A DNA stretch of 64,000 bases from Acestrorhynchus altus (taxonomy: Eukaryota > Chordata > Actinopteri > Characiformes > Acestrorhynchidae), in contig CM067504.1 of the NCBI GenBank assembly GCA_034509495.1, positions 40,953,871 to 41,017,870 of the forward strand. Reading direction: 5' to 3'. The notes beneath the pieces were generated by a model. It was not told the DNA's origin and did not search any database. It saw only the letters and a list, made by a program, of their open reading frames with translations. Made by a program: the position numbers and the translations under genes. The number at the start of each line of letters is the position of its first letter. Position 1 is the stretch's first letter. Positions 1 through 13,300 of the stretch are shown here, one piece after another.

Positions 1-227
1 TGAGCTACACAGACAGAAGAAAGAGTTGTGGGGCAGCGACTGCATAGAGCATCCAATTGAATTTAAAAGAACTTCAGAGAAACGGAGAGGACTACATTAG
101 CAATGCTGATCTCCAGGCTGTGAGCAAATGTTCTCTATCTCTTGCTGCCATTTACATGCGTGGACGGTGGGGGCGAGGCCGTCTACTGAGAAGCGCCGAG
201 CTCCCTCTGGGGGGTTCGGGGACGTTT

Positions 228-246
228 GGGGGGGGGGGGGGGGGGG
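228..246. repeat. poly-G run of 19
   Basis: Nineteen uninterrupted G residues. A run of this length is error-prone in sequencing, so the exact count is uncertain. Confidence 0.9.
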
Positions 247-2019
247 TCACAACACTGATTCGATCTGCACTAGGTTTATTAAAAGAACAGCAAATGAAAT
301 GGTAGATATGGCGGAGAGTCCTCTGAAGAACGCAGCTGTGCAAGATGAATATTCAGTGACTCATTCCATCATTTCATAAACAACCTTTATTCTAAAAGGA
401 GAGGAACTTTTGTGTCGGTCTCCTTGGAAACTGAATGACACCAGCAAGGCGACGTGCTCAGACAGAGAGAAACAGCTTAAAGGATGCTTACCGTGCCAAA
501 CAACGAAAGCTTATCTAATAACCGCAACACCGTACCCGCAGAGCAGACGTACGAGTAACCTGCTGTTGCAATGCTTTTAAGTTCGTCTGAGGCTTTGCTG
601 TCATGTAGGCCTAACTGTAATTTCACGATGTAAAGACCAGTGTTTCCAGTGTTTGATTAAAAATAAATAAATAAAAAAAGACAGGCTGATGATGTCTCAG
701 CAGGAGAACACTGGTTCAGTCCCAGTGAAGCCTTTTCAATGATTAGATTCAAAATAAATCAATAAATAAATATGTTAAAGCGACAGTTCTTACATGGTGA
801 GTAGCCGCAACAATGTTTGATGATCTAATAACGTGCATCAAAACAAACCTAGAATTACTGTGATGGAGGCCAAGTTCACACAGCAGAAAGTGTCCCAAAT
901 CCAATTTTCACCTTCATAACGTGACCTACCTCTGAATGTCTGCCAAACTGACACGTGTGCGTCTCTGACCACCTCCGAATGTGGTTTCAATGCATCCTCA
1001 GGACAGTTTCTACCCTGTACACATCCTTACGGCTTATGATCAGATTATCCAGGTGTGAATGTGGGCACAAACACCGTGACGGCTCCGGCAGGAGGGCGTG
1101 GCTGCAGCGTCCGAGGAAAATTAAAAGCTGAGAAGTTTAAGAAAATCAAGAACGCAAACCGAAGAAGTGGCCCGAATAACGAGCCCTTCTCTCAGTGATG
1201 AGGTCAGCTGTCAGGCACTGCAGCTCCATCAGAAGCTCCTGTGATGCTCCCAAAATGAAACGTTTGGGAACGCAAACCGTTCAGGTCACATTAAAAAGAT
1301 ATAAAATTAAACTGGAAAAAAAAAAAAATCAGAGAAATCAGATTTGAGCCACTTTTGAGTGAACATAGTGTTTTCTTATTGATTCAAGGCACTAAAACGG
1401 GGTGCTTTGTACAAAATGTGCAAGGTGTGCAACGCCACCATGAACAGATTTTAGGTTGTCGTCCTGAAAAAGACCACATTCTTTTAAAAATTTTATAAAA
1501 ATTTACAGAGTGAACAATAAGCAGCAATGAAGCAGATCAGTGATCAAAACAAAGTCTATTGAATAATCAGACTCTTGCCCAACGACTTTGATTGCTCATT
1601 GTTATCCAACGGCACTGGCACCCTTACCTTTGTACACCACCTGCACCGCCTGCACTGTCAACAAACGCAACACCGGGAGAGCGAAAGCCAGCAAGGACTT
1701 ATCTGCTGTAACACTTTCTTTCTACACGAGTGAGCTGGCAGCCTGACAGAGGATGCATGATCTTCCACAGAATATGAACCCGTGCGTCAGTGTACGTTTC
1801 AGCGATACAAAGCAGGCTTTTACTTTAGACGACTATCCTGGAAACGTAAGAAGCAGCTCATGGCGTTGGGTGATGCTGTTAAAAGTGCCGGAGCAGTGAT
1901 TGTAAAGAGCTGAATAAGATAAACAAGCGCAAAGAACCTCCTACAACAATCACACTACAGCTTGTATTAACGGGTTTGGTTTGGTTTGACCCTTTGACAG
2001 CAGGAGAAAGTCGCTGCTC

Positions 2020-2235
2020 TCTAGAAAGAAGCTTGCTGCCGGTCTGCCTGTCCTCTAAAGATCACATGGTCAAGCCAGAAGGGTATTAGAACAATGTTTA
2101 GTGGACAGATGAGACAAAAGTTCTTGGTTTAAGTGTTGTGTTTGGAGAAATGAACACTGGGTATAGAATCTGTGAAATAGGGTGGTGGTAGTATCGTGGT
2201 TTAAAGTGCTGGAGCAGCGACTGTAAAGAGGTAAA
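2020..2235 (+). mobile_element. degenerate Tc1-like transposon fragment
   Basis: Reads like the middle of a Tc1 transposase with many stops: a 'tggacagatgagac' motif, then a weak 'ggtggtggtag' box corresponding to the GGGS transposase motif. Strongly decayed. Confidence 0.5.
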
Positions 2236-2524
2236 CAAGGTACAGGAGTCCAAACTACTTACCGTTGTTGTTCCTATTGTAGACGAATGGGTCCTGAGTC
2301 AGCTTTGATTTGACCCTATCAGTGGACTGGCCTATTCTAACCCAATTTACAGTGCAAGCATTTGCACAAACAGGACAAATTCTGCGTTCTGGCAGCAGGT
2401 GGGACAGGTGGTCCTGGGAACTGGGCCACAAGGTTTGATATGACACCTTCCAGTGGACTCAAAATAAACGTTTGAAGCAATCAACAATTTTATAGCATAA
2501 CTGGCACGTTGTTTCTTAACTCAC

Positions 2525-5500
2525 CGGGTCGGCTGGGCCGCAGAACGCTCGGAACTCTTTGGGTGCATCGGTGCTGGTGATCTCCAGGGCCATGCAGGGA
2601 CCAGAACACAGCTCTGCCACCATACTCTGCAGCACAGGCAGTCAAGAGTTAACCCATCCCGTTCACTCAACCCACTACTAAGCAAATGCCAATAAAAGGG
2701 CCTATTATGTGAGCAGACCTTGGAAAGACACTCGAGCCCCTGGAAGACTTTAGAAGGACTCGGGTTTCGACTCTACCTCCAAATAAATATATAAATTAAA
2801 GTTAATAAGAGCCAACAATCACAGCTATTGTTCAGCGTGCCAGCTGTTCACAACGGCGTTGGTTTTCATTTGATGTTAATCTAGTCTGATGAGACTGTGG
2901 TGGAGGGTAGGGGACACTCCAAGTGTGGGAGAGCATAAGAGCAATCATTAGTACCTGCCCCATGAGATCCGACCACTGCACTGCCCCAAAAACATATTCA
3001 AAAATAGCGTCCAATAGTGATGCTGCATATTTAGGCTTCAAACTCAATCAAAACAACAGAAACCAGTTCCATTAGGGCTGGCTAATTTATCGATCTGGAG
3101 ATATCGAGATATCAATATGATGGCAATATGTAATATCACATCTGATACACAGTTTAACATCTGTGTCTGATTTAATTCCCAAAAAAGCAAGTGGCAACAT
3201 GACTAAGAACCTGTATCTTGATATGCTTACGAGAAATTTACAATATGACTTATTATTTTCTATTTTCTATTCATTTTCATTTTCTCCACATTTCCAGGTT
3301 TTTCTTTCTGTCACGTAAGAACAATGAACATATACAAAGGTTCATAAACCCTTCTATGAGCCACATTTTTGTTTTTGTTCAGTTTATATCTTACAAGTAC
3401 GTTAAATTAAGCAAACAGACAGTGGTCCGACCATTAAACACGCAGATGTGTGATTTTGCGTTAAAAAAATTATGCTCATGTGTTAAATGACGTGTTTTTT
3501 ATGTATTAAAAATGAAAAGCAAGGCCAATTAATCAGACTAAGTCTCCGTAAATGAATGAATGTGTTGAGTGATGTACGTCTGCCCTAGTTTTCCTAAACA
3601 GCTGAAAACAGGCAGACAAACTGCTGTATTATGGCTGGGACCTGGTTACAGCAGTGCTTTGGAAAACCAGCGACCCAACCCTGAAAGGTGTGAGGCAACA
3701 CAGCGGCATAAAAAGGCTTCATTCATAGCACACACACTTCAACGTCCAGTACAATGTAAGCATCGTTAAATGTTCATATCAGCTGAGCAAACAAGAAAAA
3801 GATGACATAATTCGGTAAATGACCTGTTTACTAAAACAATATCCATCAAGGGCAGACTTCAGACATTACATACTCGCAGCCAGCGTTCATTACTGAGCGA
3901 TAAATACACAGGCAAGAAACGTAGTAGTGAATAATTTCCACCTTCTGAAGTATAATCAGACAATCACTATTCTTATGGCCTTATGTAAGCGTAATTATGG
4001 CGATCACACATCAAAAGACTTCAGACTAAAGCTCTGCTTTGCTAGCGGTTCACTGGCCCCAGCAGACAGAGGCTGTACTGATAACGTTTGCCATCCAAAA
4101 CTAAAAATTAGACAAAAAGAAAAGTATACGATTTCAAAAGGCGTGCAAATGCCATCTCAGGCTGCACACGATATAACAGACTCGGCTCTTTAGGACATTT
4201 TACTACAGTCTAGTTACATCAGCTTGTCCTCAATATGAGGAAACGGAGAAGAACATGATATATTACCTTCTTCCCAAAGAGCTGAAACTGAACTACGTTA
4301 AGGCTTTAAGATAAGATCTGCTGCTGTCTACTCTGCTAGATTCTAGCAGCCATGGCAGGCACGTTGTAAGATTACACAGTAACGGCTGGTAAAGTAGACC
4401 TTCCTACCACATCACCTACTGCAGTTTGATTCCGTCCATCCTAGTCAAGGCCTGCATCAGTACTGCATCAGTATCACCTGGGAAAACGAGCAGTAGTCCA
4501 CTGCTCTCACTATCTGAGTGAGAAGATGTTTGCGGTTTTCGGCCTCGAAGGCCCCGGAAACAGCAACCTTCCACTTGGTTTAATAACATCAGGTGTGTTG
4601 CAGTCATGTGGAAAAGTCAGGACACCCAACTTTAACATACAGACCTTTAATCTTCATTTTAACTTGATTGAGAGATGGAGGTGAAACACATACAACTGAA
4701 GAACATCAGTTATAAAATGTAATTTATGTAATGCAGTTTGCTTAAGACCCCCTCTGTCCTAACAGCTGATATCTCCTCCTTCGTCTAAAATCATGTCAGT
4801 GAGATGTTTCTAGAACCATTTATAGTCTCCGACATCGACTGGAAGAACGACGTTCCCACTCCTCCGTGCGGAATTCTTTCAGCTCTGTGACGTTTCAGCG
4901 TCAGTCTTTGTACAGACACTCTTACGTTCTCCTCAAACCCCCTCTGATACCATAAAGATCTCATAGTGGTTTCTATGATGGAGAGATCTCCACACCCTGC
5001 TGCAGCAGAGCAGCTCCAAACCATCACACCTCCACCACCATGTTCTCAGCTGCAGGTTCTTGAGCTCAAATAAGTCAACTTTATCATTAGCAGTTGATGT
5101 GCTGCACGTGATTCTAATTTTAGGTATTTTAAGTTTAATAAATGCACAAAAAAATGCATTTCTATTAATTAATTAAGCCATTTTTTCCTTTTGTGGGTAT
5201 GTTTTCATGGGGTGCCTACATTTTTACATGACTATATAACACTGACCCTGAGTTAATAATCCAATTAGAAAATTATAGCAGATACAGTGAAATCTGCACA
5301 GCCATAACCGTGGCTCACACAGCCAAACTTTACTGAAGGAGCAAGAATGCCGCCCCAGTGTGCATGTAAGCGCGAGGAAATCAGTATGATGATGAGAGTT
5401 TTCATGGCAACGGACGAGGTTCTGTAAACAGCACGATAACCCTAGGCCTCAATTTCCCAGGACAGAAAATGGCTTATTTGCAGTGTGATGGAGCCGTGAA

Positions 5501-6930
5501 TATGACTCATATCCAGCTTGACTGAAATTAATTGTCCAGAGAATAATTCTGAAACAGCGGTCTGTTAAAAACGACATTTTCCAAATGTGTGAAGTGACTT
5601 GTGTACTTACAGTGTACTCTGTGACCACCCCTTTATACACTTCTAGAAACTCCTCTGCGTTTGCTCGATCCAGGTTGAACTGTGAAGAGAATTAAAAGAA
5701 TTACAGCAAATAGCTCTGATTTAAGCAGGCAATTAGAATTTCAAAGCTCCTTATCCGGGCAGTAAGTGAGTAAGTAAGCGTGGTTTGGTAAATCAGCGCT
5801 TAATTATGTTAAATAAGATAAATCCAGCACAGTTTAATATGCAATGTCACTCATGCTGAGTCCAGCTTTTGTCTTGGCGGAGACGACCGATGAATCTATG
5901 TTTGGGGGACACTGTTGTCAGCACCAAGATCAAGGCCTGGTGTTATTTCTTAAGAGCTTTGGTCTTCGTTACAGACACTTCAACAGACCAGCGTTACATT
6001 AATGAGGTTCTGCAACCAGTGCTTCTACCTTTTCCTGAACACACACTCCGGTGCTCTATTCCAACGGGACGACGCTCGTCCACACACTGCTGCCGTCTCA
6101 AGATCTCGTCTTGAAGGCACAGATACTACGCCGTGGTCGGTCTCATCTCCACACCTGTCCCTGATTGAAAACGTGTGGGACGCTATTGGACGCTCTATCA
6201 ACACTCCACTCCTACCACACCATCTGCAGAACTGAGTGAGAACATTCAAGCTGCATGGGATGGATCATCACAGGACACCATTAGGAACCTCTACACCTCC
6301 ATAAAGAGACGTCCGGCATGTTGCGTTAAACCCAATGCTGTACTGAGAGACACCACTTCTGTATGAGTAGATCAATAAATATTGATCAGATCTGATCCTG
6401 ATCACCTTTATCTTCCTTCCCACACGTCCTTCTGGGTGTATTTATATATAAATTACACAAATTAATGATGATCACTGCAGGAGAAAAGCGTCCCTTGATT
6501 GGTTCGTAACATAAGGAATCCGGTGTATTTTATGCTCTACTAGCAGCTGTGTTCTTGACCTCGTGACCATTAAAATGTCATTAACGTGGTCACTGACTGA
6601 CTAGTTGACAGCAAGGTCACTTTAAAACATAAATCAGCAATCGGACGCATGCTTCGTCACGTGACGGCAGCCTGTCCGAGCAGACGGGGTGTAGGTTCTC
6701 ACGGGTCGTTGGTCTACCACGCCTGGGATATTTCGTATTGTTTAAAAGAGCACAGTTGGCTTAATGTTTCTGCCACAACAACGTAACCACTGACACAATC
6801 GATAGAAAAATGCACGGACGACATCTATACCATGACTTATGAAAGACGAAAGGTGGTGCACTTACCATCTGCAAAGCAGAGATCTCAAATCCAGCTTCTG
6901 TGACCGAGTTCAGGATCCTTCCTGTCAGAG
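2525..6930 (-). CDS. nme7: nme7 exons for NDK domain B (incomplete)
   Basis: Exons 6866-6930, 5611-5679 and 2525-2626 encode the middle of the second NDK domain (LTGRILNSVTEAGFEIS, AEEFLEVYKGVVTEY, ELCSGPCMALEI, FCGPADP). Exon 6866-6930 opens with the last two bases of a codon, so the missing preceding exon must end in phase 1. The residues after GPADP, including the NxxH active-site His, are not encoded anywhere I can see in 1-2524 and are expected outside the window. Confidence 0.92.
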
Positions 6931-9900
6931 CTGTAGGACAACAGAAACATGCAGAAGAAAACAGTGTTGAGACAGACCTGTATCGAATAAACAAATAAGT
7001 AAACAAATAAATGAAAGAAAAATAGCTTCCCAGTGTCAAACACGTGCTACAGAGATGATCAAATAGTCGTCTTTGTGTCGCCAGGAGTATGATGCACCGG
7101 ATAAGAGCACAATGCTCTTTATCTTCTCCTGAATGTGTAATGCTCTCTCCACCACAGTGCTTCGTGCTATTCTGAGCCATTCTGTTACATCTACACTTGT
7201 TTGCTTCTCCAGGACCTGTGAGGAAGATGTGAGTCATCGGTGGCAACGGTCGGGAAGAAAGCCCCAGGACTCCAGACGTAATCGCACCAAGCCTCCTGCC
7301 CCGTGTCGTAGCAGTCAACATCAGCAGGATTCCCCACAGACGTGACAGAGCATCTTGTCCAGGCCATGTTTTCTTTTGCCCTCTAATAATAGACACCAAA
7401 ACCCACGTGTTGCCACCTACACACACACACACACTGTGTTTTGTGGTATGAAAAGTGTCGAAAACAACAACCTTCTCCCACTTGCAAAACACGGTGGTGG
7501 TAGTGTGAAGGTTTGGAGCGACAGCTGGACCAGGATGACCCTATACATACATACAAGGCTTTTCAACTCCCATGTAACACAACCAGCACCGTGACCTGAT
7601 CTTACGGTGTACTGCACGGCAGACAATGAGGTGTCTGTGTATAATGTTACTGAAGAGTGTGTGGTATGACGCAAAAGTCAGCACAACAAGGAAGCTCACA
7701 CCTCACACTGACAGTGTGGGATGCTTCTTTCGACTTGACGCCGTGTTGCTGACAGGTCGTATCTTCAGGTCATGGCTGAAAAAAAGCTCTAGTACCTGTT
7801 TAGCGTTTATGTTTAGCTGTGAGAATCAAGGTACAGTCACACAACTAGGCTTTTATTCGGGGTTTTTCAAACTTTGCTTTGACGCTGTGGCCACGTTTGG
7901 CCATTTTATTAGAAACATAGTGGTCTTGGTGTGATTTTGTATGAACGGAGATGTTGGCCAATTCCCCGTCTCCTCCCCCACATTTATGGGATTGACTCAC
8001 AAACTTCCGGCTGTCCAGAAAGCGGCGAGTCCCACTGCCGCAAATTCCATATTGATCTGAAAGAGGTCACGAAAGCTCGGGTGGTGTGTGTGTTACTCGG
8101 CTCCAGCAGCAGCGGGCGGTGGGTTCGAGGAAATACGAAAGGCAATTCGAGCAGAGGAAATTCCGTTCGGACGACACGGGCACGATGAGACACGTTATTG
8201 TGGACCAGCACTTATCAAAACCTTGAAAACGTCTGCCACAAAGTATACAGACAGAGGACGAACTGTCCCCAGTATGAGTCACTGAGCTTCCCATTCCAAC
8301 ACACTGACAAGCTGATATAACAGCATGTATTCATCAGTTGCATATTAGTGCATTCTTAAGAACACCGTGTACACTCCTGATGGAGGAACGCTGCTCAAAT
8401 GACAGGAGCACACAGGACCGCTGAATGGAGTCGGAGTAAACCGTCTCAATAATCAGGCCAACCCTACACCACACCTACACCACACCTACACAAGGTGCTA
8501 CAAAAGGTTACCTGAGCAATGCCACAGAAGAGTGTATCTTCTGATCAAGAAACAAACACCCTGAGAACATATGTAGAATATTTACAGTCCTGAAAATATA
8601 GGACACTAAATTCTCCTCAATGTCAGCGAGATGTTTCTAGAACCATCTACCGTCTCTGACATCGACTGGAAGAACGACGTTCCCACTCCTCCATGCAGAA
8701 TTCTTTCAGCTCTGTGATGTTTCAGCGCCAGTCTTTGTACAGACGCTCTTCCGTTCTCCTCAAACCCCCTCTGATACAATAAAGATCTCATAGTGGTTTC
8801 TATGATGGAGAGATCTCCACACCCTGCTGCAGCAGAGCAGCTCCAAACCATCACACTTCCACCACCATGTTTCACAGCTGCTATGAGGTTCTTCTGCTCG
8901 AATGCTGTGTTTGGTTTGCGTCAAACATGTCTTCTGTTACTGTGTCCAAATCATCCAACTTTAAATCATCTGTCCAACAATCAGAAGTCAACCAAACTAA
9001 TGTCTGTAAATAAGACAGCCTAACAATGGTCTTCAGCTGATGTGCTGCACGTGGTTCTAATGATATGGGTGCTTTTTCCTCACAAGAAAATAAAATTTCT
9101 ATTAATTACGTTTTACAAACATGTTCCTTCAGTTGTATATGATGAGCTAAATCACCTCCATCCCTCAATATAGTCAAAATGTCCCTCTGTCCAAGGTGGT
9201 TAGGGGTTGTCCTAACTTTTTGACATGACCGTGCATTAATTTTTGACATCTATAGAGTTTCGAAGACCATGTGAATGGCACCTTCACACATACTTCACGT
9301 TCTCCCTCAGCATCAACAGCTAGCCCCAGGTCTCCGTCACATCAGGAGCTCCTAGGCGCAACAAGGCCAGTTGCTAGGCAATGGTGTTGTGGCTGCCTAG
9401 CAACACGTTTCTCTATTCCAGTCACGAGCGTGCTCTTTCATTGGCTGAGAGGTCTTTTTTCAGTGAAGTTGAGCACGGTTGGTCATGTACAAGATCGTCG
9501 ACATGATTTACTGTAAAGGAGGGAGAGTCGTCTCTGAAAGATCACCTTTATTGGCAATAAATGTTGTAGGACACCAAGCTTAAGGATGAGATGAGTCCCA
9601 TGGAAAGTTCAACTGCTTGAAGTTGGAGTTATTGGCTGTCTTTACTGAGACAGACTTTGATCCATGTCGGATGGCTTCCAAGAGAGATTAATGAACAATG
9701 CCCGGAGTTTAAGTTACATTACCGACAAGACCCAACGTAACATTACCATAATGACCGCACTAAACGGGTTCAGGCTTCAAATAAAAGGTTTAAAAATACA
9801 CCAGCGTTCAGGGTTTGTCTGTTAAAACGTTATTAGGGTTTGTCCTGGTGAAAGTGTAATACATTCCTCAGGATGAAGCCTATGGTGAGTAAATGATTAG

Positions 9901-10237
9901 CCGTTTACCATCGAATGCTCCTCCATTACTAATTCAAGGAACCACGACTGGTATGTGTGCCTTACAGCTACCAACTTTATATGCCACTGTCTTCTCCTAC
10001 ACGTTTGGTTCACATTTTTTCAGAGGCTGGCTTAACCTTCAGAACCTCTGCAGGACGCTTTTCGTGGTTTGACTAAGCTACTCAAATATATCTTCATTTG
10101 AGATGTTAGTTTTAATGTGACCATGCCATCCATCCGTTTTCTGAACCGCTTATTCCTGAATAGGGTCACGGGGGAGCCGGCAACTCTGAGCGCAAGGGCG
10201 GGACACAACCGTAGACAGGGCGCTAGTCCATTGTAGG

Positions 10238-10309
<72 letters not shown>

Positions 10310-13300
10310 GGCCACTTTAGAGGCACCAATTCCCCTACCGCACATGTCTTTGGACTGTGGTGGAAACTGGAGAACCCGGAGGAAACCCACACACTTTGCA
10401 TATTTTTTTATATATATTTTTTGCTTATAAGGACAATAAAACTAGTTCCCCATTGTTGGAAACTGACCATCCATACATTTTTAGAGCTCATTTATTTGCA
10501 ATTATTTGGATACTTACATTACTCAAAATATTACTCCAAATAAAATAAAAACCCAGATTGACGGTTATCATTTTTGTTATGTATGTATCAGCATTTTCAC
10601 TTCTCAGGACTTTTATTCTGAAATTTGAACACTGTGTGAGCAAAGAAAGGGAGCAAACAGCCCCTCCCTCGATCGTACATACTGGACAGAGCAGTGTACA
10701 TGCATTACACGGCTGCGATGGCATTTAAACTGGGATTTAATTCCGTTGGAAAGGAGTGGAGTCACGTTGACACGTTGAACTATGTAAGTTACTCTGATCC
10801 TGAGTCCTGATTTTAAGAGTTAATAAATGAGTTCAGTCCACGAACATACACATGGGCTGGTGCTGAGACAAGAGCTTGATCTAAGAGCTTGTTATTCAAT
10901 ATGATGGCATGATGACTTGTTAGCGGGTGGGATTAGTGGGCTGCCGACTAACACAGTTGAAGGACTGTATTATATGTATGAACAACAGTCTGGGAAGGAT
11001 TACATAACGCAGACGGCAAAGTAACAATACAAAGGGACCTGCCACACAAGACCAGCAAGGATGACCACGTCCTAATCCCTCAAATTACTTCCGTTATACC
11101 TGCTCGCTCTGCATGGGCTTTTATTATTGCTTATTATCGGCTCTCTGGCCACAGTCCTGCTGGGCTCCTGCCCTCACAGTGGACAATAATATGGGCTGGA
11201 TTCCTCTCTGAATCACCAGCCATCAGCATCCAAGCTGGAGGCCTGCCTGCAGGAGACGCTCCCACCGGAGGTCTGAAATGTTACTGTGAGCGCACATGCA
11301 CACACGTGGGTGTGTGGGAGTGAGTGCTGTGTGTGTGCTGTGTGCATACGCTCACAGTGGGTCTCTGGAGGTATCTGCCAACCTGGTGACTCACAGAAGA
11401 GCAGCACATTGCGAGCAGGTGAAAAGTCCTTGACTAACAGCTCGAAGCACCGCAGGACTTTCGAATCGAGAGATGTGAAGGCTGATCATTACACCAGCAT
11501 GCATTCGAGATTCAAGAGCGTGACGGCTGAAACTATGTCTCTCATTAAAGCGGTTATCGTACTGAGAACACAGGGTCACACACACATCTCAACGTTCAGC
11601 CATGCCAGGCTTTCATCTCGATATAAACACTGGTCTCAGTTCATGCATTTGAGGACTCGAATTAGGTTCCAAATGATTGAGCTGGGTTCTGCAGATTAAT
11701 TAGAAGACATTCGTTTGGTTTGCTCTTGATTGTTGAAGTGAGTGGAAGGGATCCAAAGAGATCTCTGAGGCCTTCAGAAAGAAGGTTGTAGGTGTAGATG
11801 AGTCTGAGAAGGGATTTAAAAAGATCTCAGAACAGCTAGAAATCAGTTCCACTGTCCGAAACCTTTACAAATGGAGAACATTTAGAACACATGACCAGAT
11901 CAGACCAACAATCCTAAAATGTTCATCACAGACCTACAGGAAGCTCTCATCACAGCTGATGTGACAGTGCAGCTTCTAGTATCAAAAAGAGACCAAACCA
12001 CCATTGATCTTCATGTAAAAAAACATCAGAGCAACACTAAAGTTCTCCAGAGAACATCTAGACAAAGAGCAGGACTTCTGGAACAATGTGCTTTGGACAG
12101 ATGAATCCAAAGCTGAATTATTTGGACACAGTAACAGAAGACATGTTTAGCGCAAACCAAACACAGCATTCGAGCAGAAGAACCTCATAGCAGCTGTGAA
12201 GCATGGTGGTGGAAGTGTGAATTACATTTTACATATGATGTTAATGTGTTATGTGTTGTGCTGTTATGACACCTCTATCCCTCAGTGTAGTTACAATGAA
12301 GATCAAAGGTCCAGTGCACATTTAAAAAGATTTCCTCAATTCTGTTTCATTCAATTTTATGCAGGGTTTCTGAGAAAATGGCAAATAAACATGGGAATGA
12401 CGTGGTATTACTGGGGCTTTTCTGTTCTTACTTCAAAAATATATGAAAAAATAAAATGTTTATGTGTATTTTGAATAATGTCTCAAAATCTACGTGTCCA
12501 ATGTAACGATCCAAAGGACAAATCCTGAAATTCTGTTTATTTGATTCAAAGAATCCGTAAGAAGAAACGGACGTCCGAGCCTTGCAGCTTACGTGGAGCC
12601 AGGTGCTCCACACTGCCCCCAAACAGCAAAAGGGATATTTTGATTTGCCTGAGTTGCTATGCCTGCGTCACACCAGTCTGACAAGTTGTGTGTCTGTGTA
12701 CCCTCGGGCGCTGCTTTGGAAACAGCTGAAGTAGGAAAAAAAACAGAAGAATGCAAAATGCTTTCCATCAGGCGTTTAGAACCTTAAAACCACACAAAGT
12801 CAGCTGGAATCTCCGTCATTTGAAGATGTCCCGATTACCTGCTGAAAAGTTTAGGATTTCAGGTTTGACAGGATGTGCTGAAAATCATTCTCAAACTACG
12901 ACTCCTTCAGAAAGATCTGCCTGATTTTGAAAAGCAAAATCACCAGCATGTGGCTGTTTGGTGAGTTTGTGCCTTAGTGGAATATTCCCTCCAGGCCTAT
13001 CTGCCCACAGCGATGTGAAAGATCAACTCGGGCCTGCTCAACCCGTGGCGGCTATGTGAAATATCTACCTCAGCTCCGTCCAGAGGATTTGAGATTTCAC
13101 AGGTCAGTGCCCCAGCGGCATGCTCCATGAACGGGGATCAGGAAAGGGATTTGGAAAAATCCGGAGAAAAGGTTGATTAAGAGTATGCACTGGCTTTAGG
13201 GGTGACGCACTCATCAACATTTAACAACCGTAACAATGGAACAACAAAAGTGAAGAAGAGCAGAACAGAGCAGGAGCTCTTTATACACCTAAAATCTCCA

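Larger units (their letters stand above)
1..2524. other. nme7 3' intron/flank, no gene seen
   Basis: No exon of nme7 or of any other gene is recognisable here. It holds a 19-base G run at 228-246, A/T-rich stretches, and a Tc1-like relic at about 2020-2235. The terminal nme7 exon was looked for on the minus strand and not found. Confidence 0.6.

Noticed and set aside
1..2524. Terminal nme7 exon with the second active-site His
   Set aside because: Looked for on the minus strand (RPGTLRA and NAVH patterns) and not found. Assumed to be outside the window.
6761..7492. 243-codon open frame on the minus strand
   Set aside because: Its only meaningful part is the 22-residue nme7 exon 6866-6930. 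The rest is intron and Tc1 relic read through by chance.
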